Shown here one piece after another: positions 21,955 to 33,000 of a DNA stretch of 64,000 nucleotides. A model generated the notes under the pieces. That model was given only the letters and a program-made list of their open reading frames with translations. It searched no databases and had not been told where the DNA came from. Within the stretch, counting starts at the first letter, position 1. Each line of letters begins with the position of its first letter. Source of the stretch: Gaeumannomyces sp. JS-464 (lineage: Eukaryota; Ascomycota; Sordariomycetes; Magnaporthales; Magnaporthaceae); contig NGZR01000002.1 of the NCBI GenBank assembly GCA_002197995.1, positions 1,550,001 to 1,614,000 of the forward strand. The letters run 5' to 3'. The translations under genes were made by a program, and so were the position numbers.

Positions 21955-23079
21955 CTACTATTAATAGCCGTTAAAAAAGCCCGGTTATTTTTAGTATTAA
22001 TTCCATTAAAATAAGTCGAAAACGCTATATAAGCGCTAATAAGCCAATTGGCTTTATTTTGCCCGCGTTCGCCGGCGTCCTTTTAACAACGATAACGATA
22101 ACGCAACTAAGTTAAAAATGTAAAAAAAGTAGGCTGGTAAAAGTTCGGGGTGCTTATTACCAGCTAATGGGAAAGTTTGCACCTTTTACAGCTTAAAACG
22201 CGCTTCGCGCGCGCCGAAACTTTTAATAATCGAATTGCTCCAATTTCCGCGCATTATTAGGCTAACCGCTTTTCGACTTCCTTTTCGCTTTCGCTTCGCG
22301 CACCGAGCCGAAACGATTCCGAAATGCATAAAAAAATTGCAAGCCGGCAAGCAGTTAAAACATATTGGACGAATAGCCGGCCCGGCCGCCGCCGTCCTCC
22401 GCCATTTTCGGGATTCCTCGTTTTTACCACCCACGCGACTCCTTCTCGGTCGACCGCACCCACAACACGCACGGCGCAAATTTAGCTTGCTGCATAAGCA
22501 CGCACGCGTAAGATTTTTAAAATCCTAAGCGGTTTTGTTTATTACTCGTATCGTGCACGGTTTTAATCGTTTTACGATTGGCAAACCGCGTAACGTATCA
22601 TTAACACGCGATAAACATATAAGGAGTATATAGGGTTGGAATTAGGCTTTTTAGCCCCCAAACTTTTTTTTTTTCGGCCGGGCTTAAAAGGGGACCGTTG
22701 CGATTCTTTCCGCTTACACCCGGCTTTGCACTTTCCCGGCATTTTACCGGCCGATTGCTTTCCTTTATTACTAATAGCAGCGCTTATAACGCCCCGGCGT
22801 TTATTCGCCTTTTTGCCGATTGCTTGCTTACTAACAAAAAGCGCTGAAATGCGGCTTAAAAACAGTGTGCTTTAGGTAGGCCTTCCTTTTTTTTTTTTTC
22901 TTTTTTTTTTTTTGCTGGCTTGCTTTATAGTTTAATTTGTTAGCCGCTTCGATAGCAATATATAACCTTGTGTTAAGCTTAAATAGCGTTAATACGTTAT
23001 ATGCCTTTAAAAAGCAGGGATTAGTAAATCCCGATTAGCTAACGTTAAATATACTTTTTTCTTTCTTTTTCTCTTTTTC
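21955..23079 (+). mobile_element. Tandem non-autonomous unit 1 (3' part)
   Basis: A non-coding repeat unit. Order of landmarks: GCCGTTAAAAAAGCCCGG, AAGCCAATTGGCTTT, an ACGATAACG repeat, the GCGCTTCGCGCGCGCC hairpin, the GGCCCGGCCGCCGCCGTC block, a GGGGACCGTTGCGAT block, an internal poly-T (22,887-22,913), then ~125 bases equal to the LINE A 3' end and a CTTT-rich tail. Open frames of ~97 codons on both strands (22,186-22,528) recur in other units only in part and have no domain, so I treat the unit as non-coding. Confidence 0.75.
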
Positions 23080-23699
23080 CTTTTACACCTTCCCCCGAAA
23101 AATTCTTCCCAACGGACCTATTATTAGTGGCCGTTAAAAAAGCCCGGCTATTTTTGGTACTAGTTTTACCAAAATAAGTCGAAAACGCTATATGGGCGCT
23201 AACAAGCCAATTGGCTTTGTTTTGCCCGCGTTCGCCGGCGTTTTTTTAACAACGACGACGACGACGCAACTAAGCTAAAAGTGCAAAAAAATAGGCTAGC
23301 AAAAGTTCGAGGTGCTTATTGCCAGCTAATGGGAAAGCTTGCACCTTTTACAACCCAAAACGCGCTTCGCGCGCGCCATTTTTCGACATTCGTTGCTCCA
23401 ACCTTTACGCATTACCAGGTTAACCGCCTTTCGACTTCCTTTTCGCTTTCGCTTCGCGCACTAAGCCGAAACGATTTCGAAATGCATAAGAAAATTGCAA
23501 GCCGGCAAGCAATTAAAACACATTAGACGAATAGCCGGCCCGGCCGCCGCCGTACCCCGCCATTTTCCACCTTCCTCGAATTTACCAATTCTTGGCATTG
23601 CGCTGTTAGTGCACATTGCCAAATTGCATACCAATCCTTAACACCCGCCAATTAGCGACCTAACACCAATAACCACACCCGCCAACGGCGCTGGCGACG

Positions 23700-25400
23700 G
23701 CAACATGCCGTTGCCAATAGCCCCCCCTTCGGCTAATAAGGTGGCGCGCGCCCTCCTCGTCGGCCTAACAGCCCGGAGGAACGTGTCGCTACCACCCGGG
23801 CCCCCCCGCGCGTTAGCGCACCCGATTACGCCGTTCCCGTTGCGGAATTAGCAATACCTAACAGGGCCCGATTAGGGCTAAAAAGGCTCCCACAACGGCA
23901 GCACCGGCACAGGTGCCCCTCCCCCCCTCCCCTAACGCCGGCGTACGCGCTTACCTGTCGGGTCGGCTGCGGCGGCCGCGGAGGAAATTATTGCGAGTTA
24001 TAACCGCAAATAATAACAAACGGCCTTAATTTGCGCTACGCTGGCCCGATTTATTAACGCCGGCATTGCCTTTTTTCCGGCGGAAGCAATCCCCGAAACC
24101 AACGGCTGGAAAAATTGTTTTATCGACTACGCTAAACAAGCCTTTTTCAGCCTACTTACGCCGGCCGAAAAGGAAAAAAGCTTATACAGGGCCCCGAAGC
24201 CCTCGTAACGCGCGCCCCCGGCCACTTACGCGTCGGTGGCCCGGGAGGGCCACTAACAACCCTAATAACCCGTATAAGCTTTTCGGGGCCGTACGTTTTA
24301 AATTACCCGGGCACCCCGCCTATTAACAAGCTTTAAAGCCGACTTCCAAATGTTCGTTAAAATCCCGGAAAAACGGCAGGCTTAGGCTAACTAACAAACG
24401 GGTTTTAGCATTCGCAAAACCTTTACCAATAGCAAAAACCTGCTGTTTACGACGGCCGACGTCCCGGAAGCGTACCGATCTTTTACCGGGTTCGTATTAA
24501 AAGCAAAAACGGCCAATATTTAAAGCCGGCTTTTGCAGCACCGATTTAAACTAGGCCGTTTATATAACGCCGAAAGGATCGGAAAGCCCGAAATTTAATA
24601 TAATTATGTAATTTCCGGCTGCTTTACCTTTTAACTAACGGCTTTAAACAATGCGTTCCGGTATCGGATAAATTGGTTCGGGAGGAAGTGAAAGCCTAAA
24701 TAAAGCACAAACCGGCAAACGTTAAGCCTTTCGAGGCCGGCGTCGATTATTAAAAGCGTATATCGTGAATTATATCCCTTTATACGCAAATGGCCGGGTT
24801 TAGGCTTTAGGGGACCACTTTTTTCTCACGCCGCGTATAACGACACCCGCCGGTTACCTAGCACACTTTTGGCTGCCACGGCTTCCACGTGGCCCGTAAC
24901 TGCGCCCGGGCCGATAGGTGCTTTTAATGCGGGAAAATAAACGACGACCGGCACGTACAACCGTGTATAGCCCCCTTGCAATGCGCGAACTGCTCGGGCC
25001 CTACCCAGCCGACCACCCGAACTGTTTTATAAAGCCTGTACGGGTAAACGGAGTGCTAAAGCATTTAACCCGTGGGGAAAAAGGCGCGGTTAGGAAATTA
25101 GGCGCACAAGCGTACCGGGCGGCGGTAAAAAAGGTGGAAGCCGCCGCTGCCGCCGCTGCTGCCACCGCTAACACCTTTTTACAACCGCGGTTACCTACGG
25201 ACAATTCCGTTATAACCGCTACCGCTAATGCTAATCCCGCGGCCGGTACACGCCGCTGCTTCCGTTACCCCGCCGCCGCCGCCGTTCCTGCCGCTGCTGC
25301 CACCGCGACGCTGCCGAGGAAAGCCCGGCAAACCGCCAGCCCCGAAGGCGCGGCCCGTACGGCCGACAGGGAAAAGCACCCTGCCAAAAACTTAGGTTAG
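23700..25400 (+). pseudogene. LINE A1 ORF1 (gag-like, zinc knuckles)
   Basis: The plus strand gives a Pro/Ala-rich start, then TALICATLARFINAGIAF (about 24,030) and a basic stretch near 24,180. Near 24,860-25,020 the frames give CHGFHVARNCARADRCF, CGKINDDRHVQPC and NCFIKPVRVNGVLKHLT, clustered CCHC knuckles. After this comes a polyalanine-rich tail with KHLTRGEKGAVRKLGAQAYR (25,060-25,380). This is the usual ORF1 plan of Tad1-like LINEs: an RNA-binding chaperone forming the RNP. The 160-codon open frame at 24,918-25,400 is the C-terminal part. Stops are of RIP type. Confidence 0.7.
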
Positions 25401-25429
25401 TTTTAACAACCAATACGAAGTACTGGCGG

Positions 25430-28400
25430 ATATGGAACTGGACCTCCCCGAGCCCGAAAGGGCTATCGAAATAACCGGAAACCCCGGAGGAAACCGACGG
25501 TACCGCCGGAACAACCTAAACCAAAGCCCCAATACACCAACGCCGCTTTTACGTATGCCAGCAGCCAACCGGATACAACAAACGCATGGCAATAAGGCCC
25601 GGCGCCCGGGGCTTCGCCCCGAACGCCGTGCTTTAACCGCCGCCCAAGCGAACGTTCGACGTAGCTGGGAAGCGGGGGCTATTTTACTCCAACTATTTTG
25701 GAGCAAAATATCGACGTGGTGCTAATGCAAAGCCTTTAGCGCGTGGAAAAGGGAAGCTTATGCTTTGCACCACCCGTCGTACGAGCTATTTACTGGTGGA
25801 TAGCTAGCACGACCACAAACCAACCCAGGGTGATAACCTACGTACGGAAAAACCCGGGGCTCGGCCGTAGCGACCGGCCGGCAGGCAACACCCGGGACAT
25901 CCTTTGGCTTACCGTCGCCGGGTGCACCTTTGTTAACGTTATAAGCCTTTAGGGGACCCTTCGGAACCCTCGTTAAACCTTTTGCTACGTTGGCGCTTAA
26001 CGGCAAAATGCATTATAGCTGGGGCTTTAACGAAGGGTTCCCGGCGTGGGATCCGGTTAAAGGTAATAGGAATAAGGGTTAAATATAACCCAATAGGTTA
26101 ATACCTATAACCTCCTCCTACTTACTAACTTAGGCCAACTTACGCATAACGATAAAGGCGTTTTGGATTTTACCTTTTCCAACGCCCCTTTAGCAATAGC
26201 GGAAATCGACCCTTCGCTAGCAACCGATTCGGACCACCGCTGATACGATCGAAGTTTTAACCGTAATAATTCCGTTTCGGACTGCCGGCGTGTTACGCTA
26301 CTAAACGATAAACTACCGTTTTTCGCAAACGCGGTAACAACGGGGGCTGGTAGCTTACCGCCATTTACAAATCCATGCACGGCGAATTACTTGGATAAAA
26401 CGGCCGGTATTAATAAACCTGCTAAAAAATGCGTTAATAGCTTTTAGCCGGGGGCTTAAAGCTAAAGAAAAGGCTAACCCTGGTGGAACGAAAAGTGCGT
26501 TAACGCATAACGGGACCTTGCAAAAGCTATGGCAAATGGGGGGCTTTTTACGGCCAAAGCCCGTGTTTTAAAAGCAACGATCCGGGCGGCTAAAAGACAG
26601 CATTGGGCTAGCGTGCTAAAAAAAAGTGGATTTTTAACAGCGTTATACCGGGCCGTAAAATGGCACAAACTTACACCGGTTATACGGCTCCCCCGTTAAA
26701 TATTAACGGGGAGGTGATAGTAGCCCCGGGGATAAAGCGAAAGCATTAAGCCGTAAAATCCTCCGTAGGTTTACGGCGGAGGACGACTTACAGGAGGACC
26801 CGTTATAGCAAAGGGCTACCTAAAGGACCGCACAACTCCTGTGGAACCCCCACGTCCCTTTGGAGGAATGCCGGAAGTGCACCGTTAGCACGGCAAACAC
26901 GGCCCCGGGCGTCGACTCCCTAACGGTTAACTACTTATAACGGCGTGGCCGGCAATAGGGGAATACGTTAGGGCCTTTTTCGAGGCTTGCTTTAGGGCCG
27001 GGCAACCCAGCCCTTTTTCCGCACAGCGGAAGTGGTTATGCTAAAAAAGCCGAATAAAACGGATTTAACGGACCCAAAATCCTACCGCCCGATAGCTTTA
27101 CTCCCGTGCTTAGGGAAAGGGCTAAAGCGGCTGGTGGCTTCGCGGATGGCATCCCTCGCATTACAATACGGGCTTATAGCCCGCAACACGCCGGGGCTAC
27201 CCCGAAAAAGGCCGCCATCGATTTAACGGCATGCGTGGCCCACGAGGTGGAACGGGCCTTTTAAAAGCATAAAACGGCCGCCCTCGTTACCATAATGTAT
27301 AAGGGGCTTTCGACGCCGTACTCGCCGGAAGCTTTTAAAGGCTCCTAAACCAAGGCTGGGATCCAACGTTATATAATAAGTATTATTTTTTGCAAAAACA
27401 GGGTGGTTAAATGCGTTTGGAGGACGCCACGGCACCCCCTTTTTCCCGACTGCGGGCTACCCAAGGTTACCGGCGTTACCGGTTATTTATGCTTTATATG
27501 GCCGAAATCCTACCCAAAGCAAAAGCGTTATACGGATACGCGGACGATATAGGCATTTGCGTAACGGGTAGCACTCGAAGGAGTGCTTCCGTAAAGCAGG
27601 GGTACGGTAACGGAAATCCTCGCTAGGAAAGGGCTAATAAGGGCTTTCGACCCGGGGAAGTGCGAGCTTATGCATTTTTAAGCGGAAAAATCCACAACCC
27701 CGGCGGTTACGGCGGAAAGCCTTACCATACAACAAGCTACAGGAGCTTTACGGTGGTTAGGGGTTTTTCAACCAAAGGCTTAATTTTAAAGCCCACGTCG
27801 AAAGGGCTGCAAAAGCCCAAAGCGTTGCAACCACCTCCGAGGCTTACGAATTCGATAAGGGGGATACCGGCACATTCGGTACAAAAGCCGTCACGACGGT
27901 TATAATCCCACGGCTTTATACGGGGCCGAGGTGTAGTATAAAGGCAAAACCAAACACACCCGTACAACCGGCATAACAGCAATTATCCGCTAAGGCCATT
28001 TAATCGACGGGTCGATAAAGCTTTAACCGCGTCTTTCGGGCAATAATTCCAGCTTGGAAAACCACACCGATAAACGCATTGCATTACGAATCCGGCATTC
28101 CAAGCGCCTAAGCGCTTTTAAAACAAGCCCGCCTCCGTTTTGCGGCCCGTATAAATACGGTCCAGAAAACACCCCCTAGCCGCAGCGGCCAAGCCGGCCT
28201 TTAACGCCTAAAAGCCTAAAGCAAGCTTGCCCGGCAAGCATACGACCTCGTTGCAAAAACGGCCGACTTTTTCCGGCTTGCACCCGCCCGGCCTACCTCC
28301 CTTATAAATATACGGGGCTTACGGGTGGCCATAAAAAAAAAGCAGCCCTAAAGCATTTACGGCGTGGCTTGCACCCTCCCACCCACCGACGTTATAATAT

Positions 28401-29110
28401 ATAGCGACGGGTCCAAAGCAAAAACGGGGCAGTTGGATACGGCTGGGTAATACACAAGCCGGCAACGCAAACTTTCCGGGCACGGCCGGCTGGCGCATCC
28501 CGCGGAAGTATTCGACGGCGAGGCGGAAGGGGCCCGGATGGGCCTCCGTAAAGCCGTTTGGAGCTTCCGCAATTGCACTTTCCACTTGTGCCTCGATAAC
28601 ACCTCGGCGGCAACGGCTGTTTAAGCACGGCCCTTAATAGTTTATAAAGGGCTTTTAAAAAATCCATTGCTTTATGGATAAACATTAGGTATACGTACGC
28701 TGGTCCCCGGGCCATATGGGAATCCCCGGAAACGAAAAGGCAAACGCCGAAGCAAAGTTGGGATCGGCCTGCCAATACCTTAACATTTTAAACCAACGGT
28801 GGCCGGAAGTAAAGGCTTTAGCCCGGAAAACGGCCCGGGACGCCCGGAACGCATGGTTTATAAACAACTTTCCGGATCGGTATAAGGCTATAGGCCTCCC
28901 GCCGGCACCAAAACACGCCCGAAGCGTTGCAGCTGCACCGGAGGGTATTGCAACGGCTAATAGCCGCACGCACCGGCACGGGGATTTCGACTGGTATTAC
29001 CGAAAGTTAACACGAAGACGATAACCCGTGCCGCTGCGGAAAAACAAATCCCTTCCCACTTTATTTTGCAGGTTGGCTAAAACGGCAGAAAATAAATGGC
29101 CTATAGCGGA
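25430..29110 (+). pseudogene. LINE A1 ORF2 (EN-RT-RNase H), RIP-killed
   Basis: The endonuclease starts near 25,640 (NVRRSWEAGAILLQLFW). It includes SAWKREAYALHHPSYELFT (about 25,740), GFNEGFPAWDPVKGN (about 26,025) and the SDH catalytic motif (about 26,220). Reverse transcriptase motifs follow: KSYRPIALLPCLGKGLKRLV (27,075-27,135), then YADDIGI (about 27,536). RNase H begins near 28,390 (YSDGS). A late Cys-rich segment (PCRCG-like) lies near 29,020. At least four frame shifts and many RIP stops separate these blocks. The frame-by-frame order matches A2 exactly over 27,070-29,100. Confidence 0.8.
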
Positions 29111-30178
29111 CCCCTCCCCGGCTTCCGACAGGCCCGGATATTGGAAACGGCTTTTAAAAGCCTTTCCTTTTTGCTTCGTTCGCCGAAGCTACCAATTATT
29201 ACACTATCGCTGGACGATAACAACGGGCCTAAAAAGCCCGCATACATCCTTTTCCTTATTCTCCTACACCTTTTCCTTTGTACACCAGGACAACAGTAGG
29301 CTCGTTGGTCCCCCGCACTTCCGGCCGGGCTTTGGGGGTCCGAAACCTTCCAGCTTAAAACCCGGCCCCACCCCTTTACCGGCATACTCGCCGGCCGAAC
29401 GCACTACTACCACCCGCAGCGCTTTACAACGCCCTGGCGTATATAATACGCCTTACCGCCGATTGCCCGCTACTAACAAAGCGCGGAACGCGGCCCGACT
29501 TCGTGTGCCTTCGGGTTTAACTCTGCTAGCCGCCGGATAGCAACATGTAGCCTAATGTTTAGCTTAGGTAGCGCTAGCACGTTATATGCCCCTTGGGAGG
29601 CAGGGACTGGTAAATCCCGACTTACTAACGTTAAATATACTCACTTACTCACTCTCGCCATTTTCGCGACTCCTCGTCCTCGCCATTTTCGCGACTTCGC
29701 GTTTTTACCATCCTCGCGACTCTTTCTCGGTCGACCGCATTTTAACGATACGCACGGCGCAAGTTTGGCCTATTTAAGCACGCCATAGCCTGCTTAAACA
29801 CGCACGCGTAAAATTTTTAAAATCCTAAGCGGTTTTGTTTATCACCCGTATCGTGCACGGCTTCGATCGTTTTACGATTGGCAAACCGCGCAACGTATCG
29901 TTAACACGCGATAAACATACAAAAAGCATACAGGTTTGGAATTAGGCCTTTTAACCCCCGAACTTTCTTTCTTTGGCCGGGCTTAAAAGGGGACCGTTGC
30001 GATCCCTTCCGCTTACACCCAGCCTTGCATTTTCCCGGCACTTTGCCGGCCGACTGCTTTTTTTTACCACTAATAACAGCGCTTACAGCGCCCCGGCGTT
30101 TATTCGCCCTTTTGCCGATTGCCCGCTTACTAACAAGGAGCGCCGGAATGCGGCCTAAAAACCGTGTGCCTTGGGTAG

Positions 30179-30215
<37 letters not shown>

Positions 30216-30394
30216 AGCTTGCTTTATAGTTTAATTTGTTAGCCGTTTCGATAGCAATATATAGCCTCGTGTTAAGCTTAAGTAGCGCTAGCACGTTATA
30301 TGCCTTTTGGGAAGCAAAGACTAGTAAATCCGATTTGCTAACGTTAAATATACTTTTTTTCTTTCTTTTTCTTTCTCTTTTTTTCCCTTTACCA

Positions 30395-31612
30395 AATCGG
30401 CGGTTTATACCATTTAGCTAATTTCCACTACCCTAAACACCTCCGGCTAGCCAATTTGCAAATCCCTAAGCACCTTCTTTCGAAAAATTCTTCTTAACGG
30501 ACTTACTATTAGTGGCCGTTAAAAAAGCCCGGCCATTTTTGGTATTAATTTTACCAAAATAAATCGGAAACGCTATGTAAGCGCTAATAAGCCAATTAGC
30601 TTTATTTTGCCCGCGTTCGCCGGCGTCCTTTTAATAACGACGACGATAACGCAATTAAACTAAAAATGCAAAAGAAATAAGCTGGCAAAGGTTCGGTGTG
30701 CCTATTGCTAGCTAATAGGAAAGCCTGCACCCTTTACAGCCCAAAGCGCGCTTCGCGCGCGCCGAAACCTTTGACAATCGGATTGCTTTAACCTTCGCGC
30801 ATTATTAAGCTAACCGCTTTTCGACTTCCTTTTCGCTTTTGCTTCGCGCATCGAGCCGAAACGATTTCGAAATGCATAAGAAAATTGCAGGCCGGCAAGC
30901 AATTAAAACACATTGGACGAATAGCCGGCCCGGCCGCCGCCGTCCCCCGCCATTTTCGGGACTCCTCGTTTTTACCACCCACGCGATTTCTTTTTAGTCG
31001 ACCGCACCCACGATACGCACGGCGCAAGTTTGGCTTGCTATATAAGCACGCACGCGCAAGATTTTTAAAATCCTAAGCGGTTTTGTTTATTACCCGTATC
31101 GTGCACGGCTTTAATCGTCCTACTATTGGCAAACCGCGCAGCGTATCGTTAACACGCGATAAACATATAAGGAGTATATAGGGTTAAAATTAAGCCTTTT
31201 AGCCCCCGAACTTTCTTTTTTTTCGGCCGGGCTTAAAGGGGGACCGTTGCGATCCCTTCCGCTTACACCCGGCTTTGCACTTTCCCGGCATTTTGCCGGC
31301 CGATTGCTTTCCTTTACTACTAATAGTAGCGCTTATAACGCCCCGGCGTTTATTCGCCCTTTTGCCGATTGCCCGCTCACTAACAAGGAGCGCCGGAATG
31401 CGGCCCAAAAACCGTGTGCTTTAGGTAGGCCTTTTTTTTTTTTTTTTTTTTTTTTTGCTGGCTTGCCTTATAGTTTAATTTGTTAGCCGTTTCGATAGTA
31501 ATATATAGCTTCGTGTTAAGCTTAAGTAACGTTAGCACGTTATATGCCTTTTGGGAGGCAAGGATTAGTAAATCCCGACTAGCTAACGTTAAATATACTT
31601 TTTCTTTCTCTC
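30395..31612 (+). mobile_element. Tandem non-autonomous unit 3
   Basis: The most complete unit (1.2 kb). The 5' end starts immediately after the CTTT tail of unit 2 with CCCTTTACCAAATCGGCGG and CTAATTTCCACTACCC, then the common landmarks, the hairpin GCGCTTCGCGCGCGCC (about 30,748-30,763), the internal poly-T (31,432-31,456), and the LINE A-like 3' end with a CTTT tail. The extra 5' stretch is the complement of the tRNA-like A-box sequence seen at 15,745-15,790. Confidence 0.75.
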
Positions 31613-33000
31613 TTTTTGCAAATCCCTAATACCTTCCCTCGAAAAAATCCTTTTATCGAACCCGCTGTTAAGGGCCCGCTAAGGTGCACGGCTATTTTTG
31701 GTGTTAATTCCACCAGAATAAGCCGGTGCTATTATCTAGGCGCTAACAAGCCATTTGGCTTTGTTTCGCCCGCGTTCGCCGACGTCCTTTTAACAACGAC
31801 GACGACGACGCAACTGGGCTAAAAATGCAGAAAAAGTCGGCTAGCAAAGGCTCGGGGCACCTATTGCTAGCTGATGGGAAGGCCTGCACCCTTCGCAGCC
31901 CAGGGCGCGCTTCGCGCGCGCCGAAACCCTCGACAATTGGATTGCTCCAACCTCCTCGCATTACCAGGTTAACCGCCCTTTAACTTCCTTTCGTTTTCGC
32001 CTCGCGGATACCCGACACGCGCCGAAACGACTCGAACGCACAAGAAGACTGCTGGCCGGCAAGTAGTTAGCTACCTTGGACGAAAAGCCGGCCCGGCCGC
32101 CGCCGTCCCCGCCAAATAAGGCCGCCGTTTCCCCTCCCCTTCCCTTTCCCACACCACACCACACCACCATTACCAGCACCATTACCAGCACCACGGCACC
32201 GGCCCCGCCCTTTTCCGCCAACTACGGCCGCCGTTATTCCACGGCACCAGCCGTCGCCTTTCCCGCTATACTCGCGGCTCCTTTTTGGCTCGCATCCAGC
32301 ATCCGACGATACGCATAGCGCAAGATTGGCCTGCTTAGGCACCTGCCTAAGCACGCACGCGCAAAATTTGCCTTGACGGCACGCGCTTTTGTTTGTTGTC
32401 ACGCCGGGCTATACGCATGTATAGGTGGCATCGCACGCGCAAGGTTTTCGCGCGGCTTTGTTTGCCAGCGTGACCGTACGGCCTCCGGGACCCGCACCAC
32501 GTTTGGCAAACCGCGCAGCCTGTCGTTCGATACGCGACACACAAGGAGCACACCGGGTTGGAACTAGGCCCTCCAGCTCTCGAATTTTCTTTCTTTGGCC
32601 GGGTTTTAAATGGGGGGCCATTGTGGCCCTCCGCCCGGCCCTGACTTTACTCCGGCGCTTTGCCGGCTGATTGCTCTTTCTACCACCATAGCAGCGCTTA
32701 TAGCGCCCTGGCGTTTATTCGCCCTTTTGCCGATTGCCCGCTCACTAACAAGGAGCGCCGGAATGCGGCCCGACTTTCGTGTGCCTTGGGTAGGCCGGTT
32801 TTTTTTTTTTTTTTTTTTTCTGCTGGCTTGCCCTATGGTTTAATTCTGCTAGCCGCCGGATAGCAACATGTAGCCTAATGTTTAGCTTAGGTAGCGCTAG
32901 CACGTCATATGCCCCTTGGGAGGCAGGGACTGGTAGATCCCGACTTACTGACGTTAAATATACTCTCTCTCTCTCTCTCTCTCCTCTCCCCCCCCCCCCC
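31613..33000 (+). mobile_element. Tandem non-autonomous unit 4, least mutated
   Basis: Same landmarks as the other units but a longer, less AT-rich middle (32,100-32,560) with extra CA-rich repeats (ACCATTACCAGCACC near 32,165) and fewer RIP changes. The 5' end TTTTTGCAAATCCCTAATACC follows the tail of unit 3. The internal poly-T is 21 T (32,799-32,819). The tail is (CT)n, about 32,963-32,988, followed by a C run that joins LINE A2 directly. Confidence 0.75.

Larger units (their letters stand above)
23567..29655 (+). mobile_element. LINE A copy 1, full length, Tad1-like, RIP-killed
   Basis: A non-LTR retrotransposon of about 6.1 kb with both ends. The 5' end CCACCTTCCTCGAAT is shared with copy A3 at 62,633. 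The 3' end is the family tail GTTAAATATAC plus a TCACT-type repeat. Order: ORF1 with zinc knuckles, endonuclease, reverse transcriptase, RNase H, a Cys-rich C-terminal segment, 3' UTR. It lies in tandem unit 2 with a 9-bp target duplication. RIP is moderate: frames are broken but homology to A2 is nearly continuous. Confidence 0.85.
23080..30394 (+). mobile_element. Tandem non-autonomous unit 2, split by LINE A1
   Basis: The left part is 23,080-23,566 and the right part 29,656-30,394, separated by a full-length LINE. All unit landmarks are present on either side. The LINE is flanked by CGCCATTTT on both sides (23,558-23,566 and 29,656-29,664), a 9-bp target duplication. The internal poly-T is 31 T long (30,182-30,212). 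The tail is CTTT/CTTTCT-rich. Confidence 0.8.

Noticed and set aside
22186..22528. ~97-codon open frames on both strands in tandem unit 1, partly kept in units 2 and 3
   Set aside because: Preserved on both strands by the GC-rich block, without stable start or length between units, so not taken as a gene.
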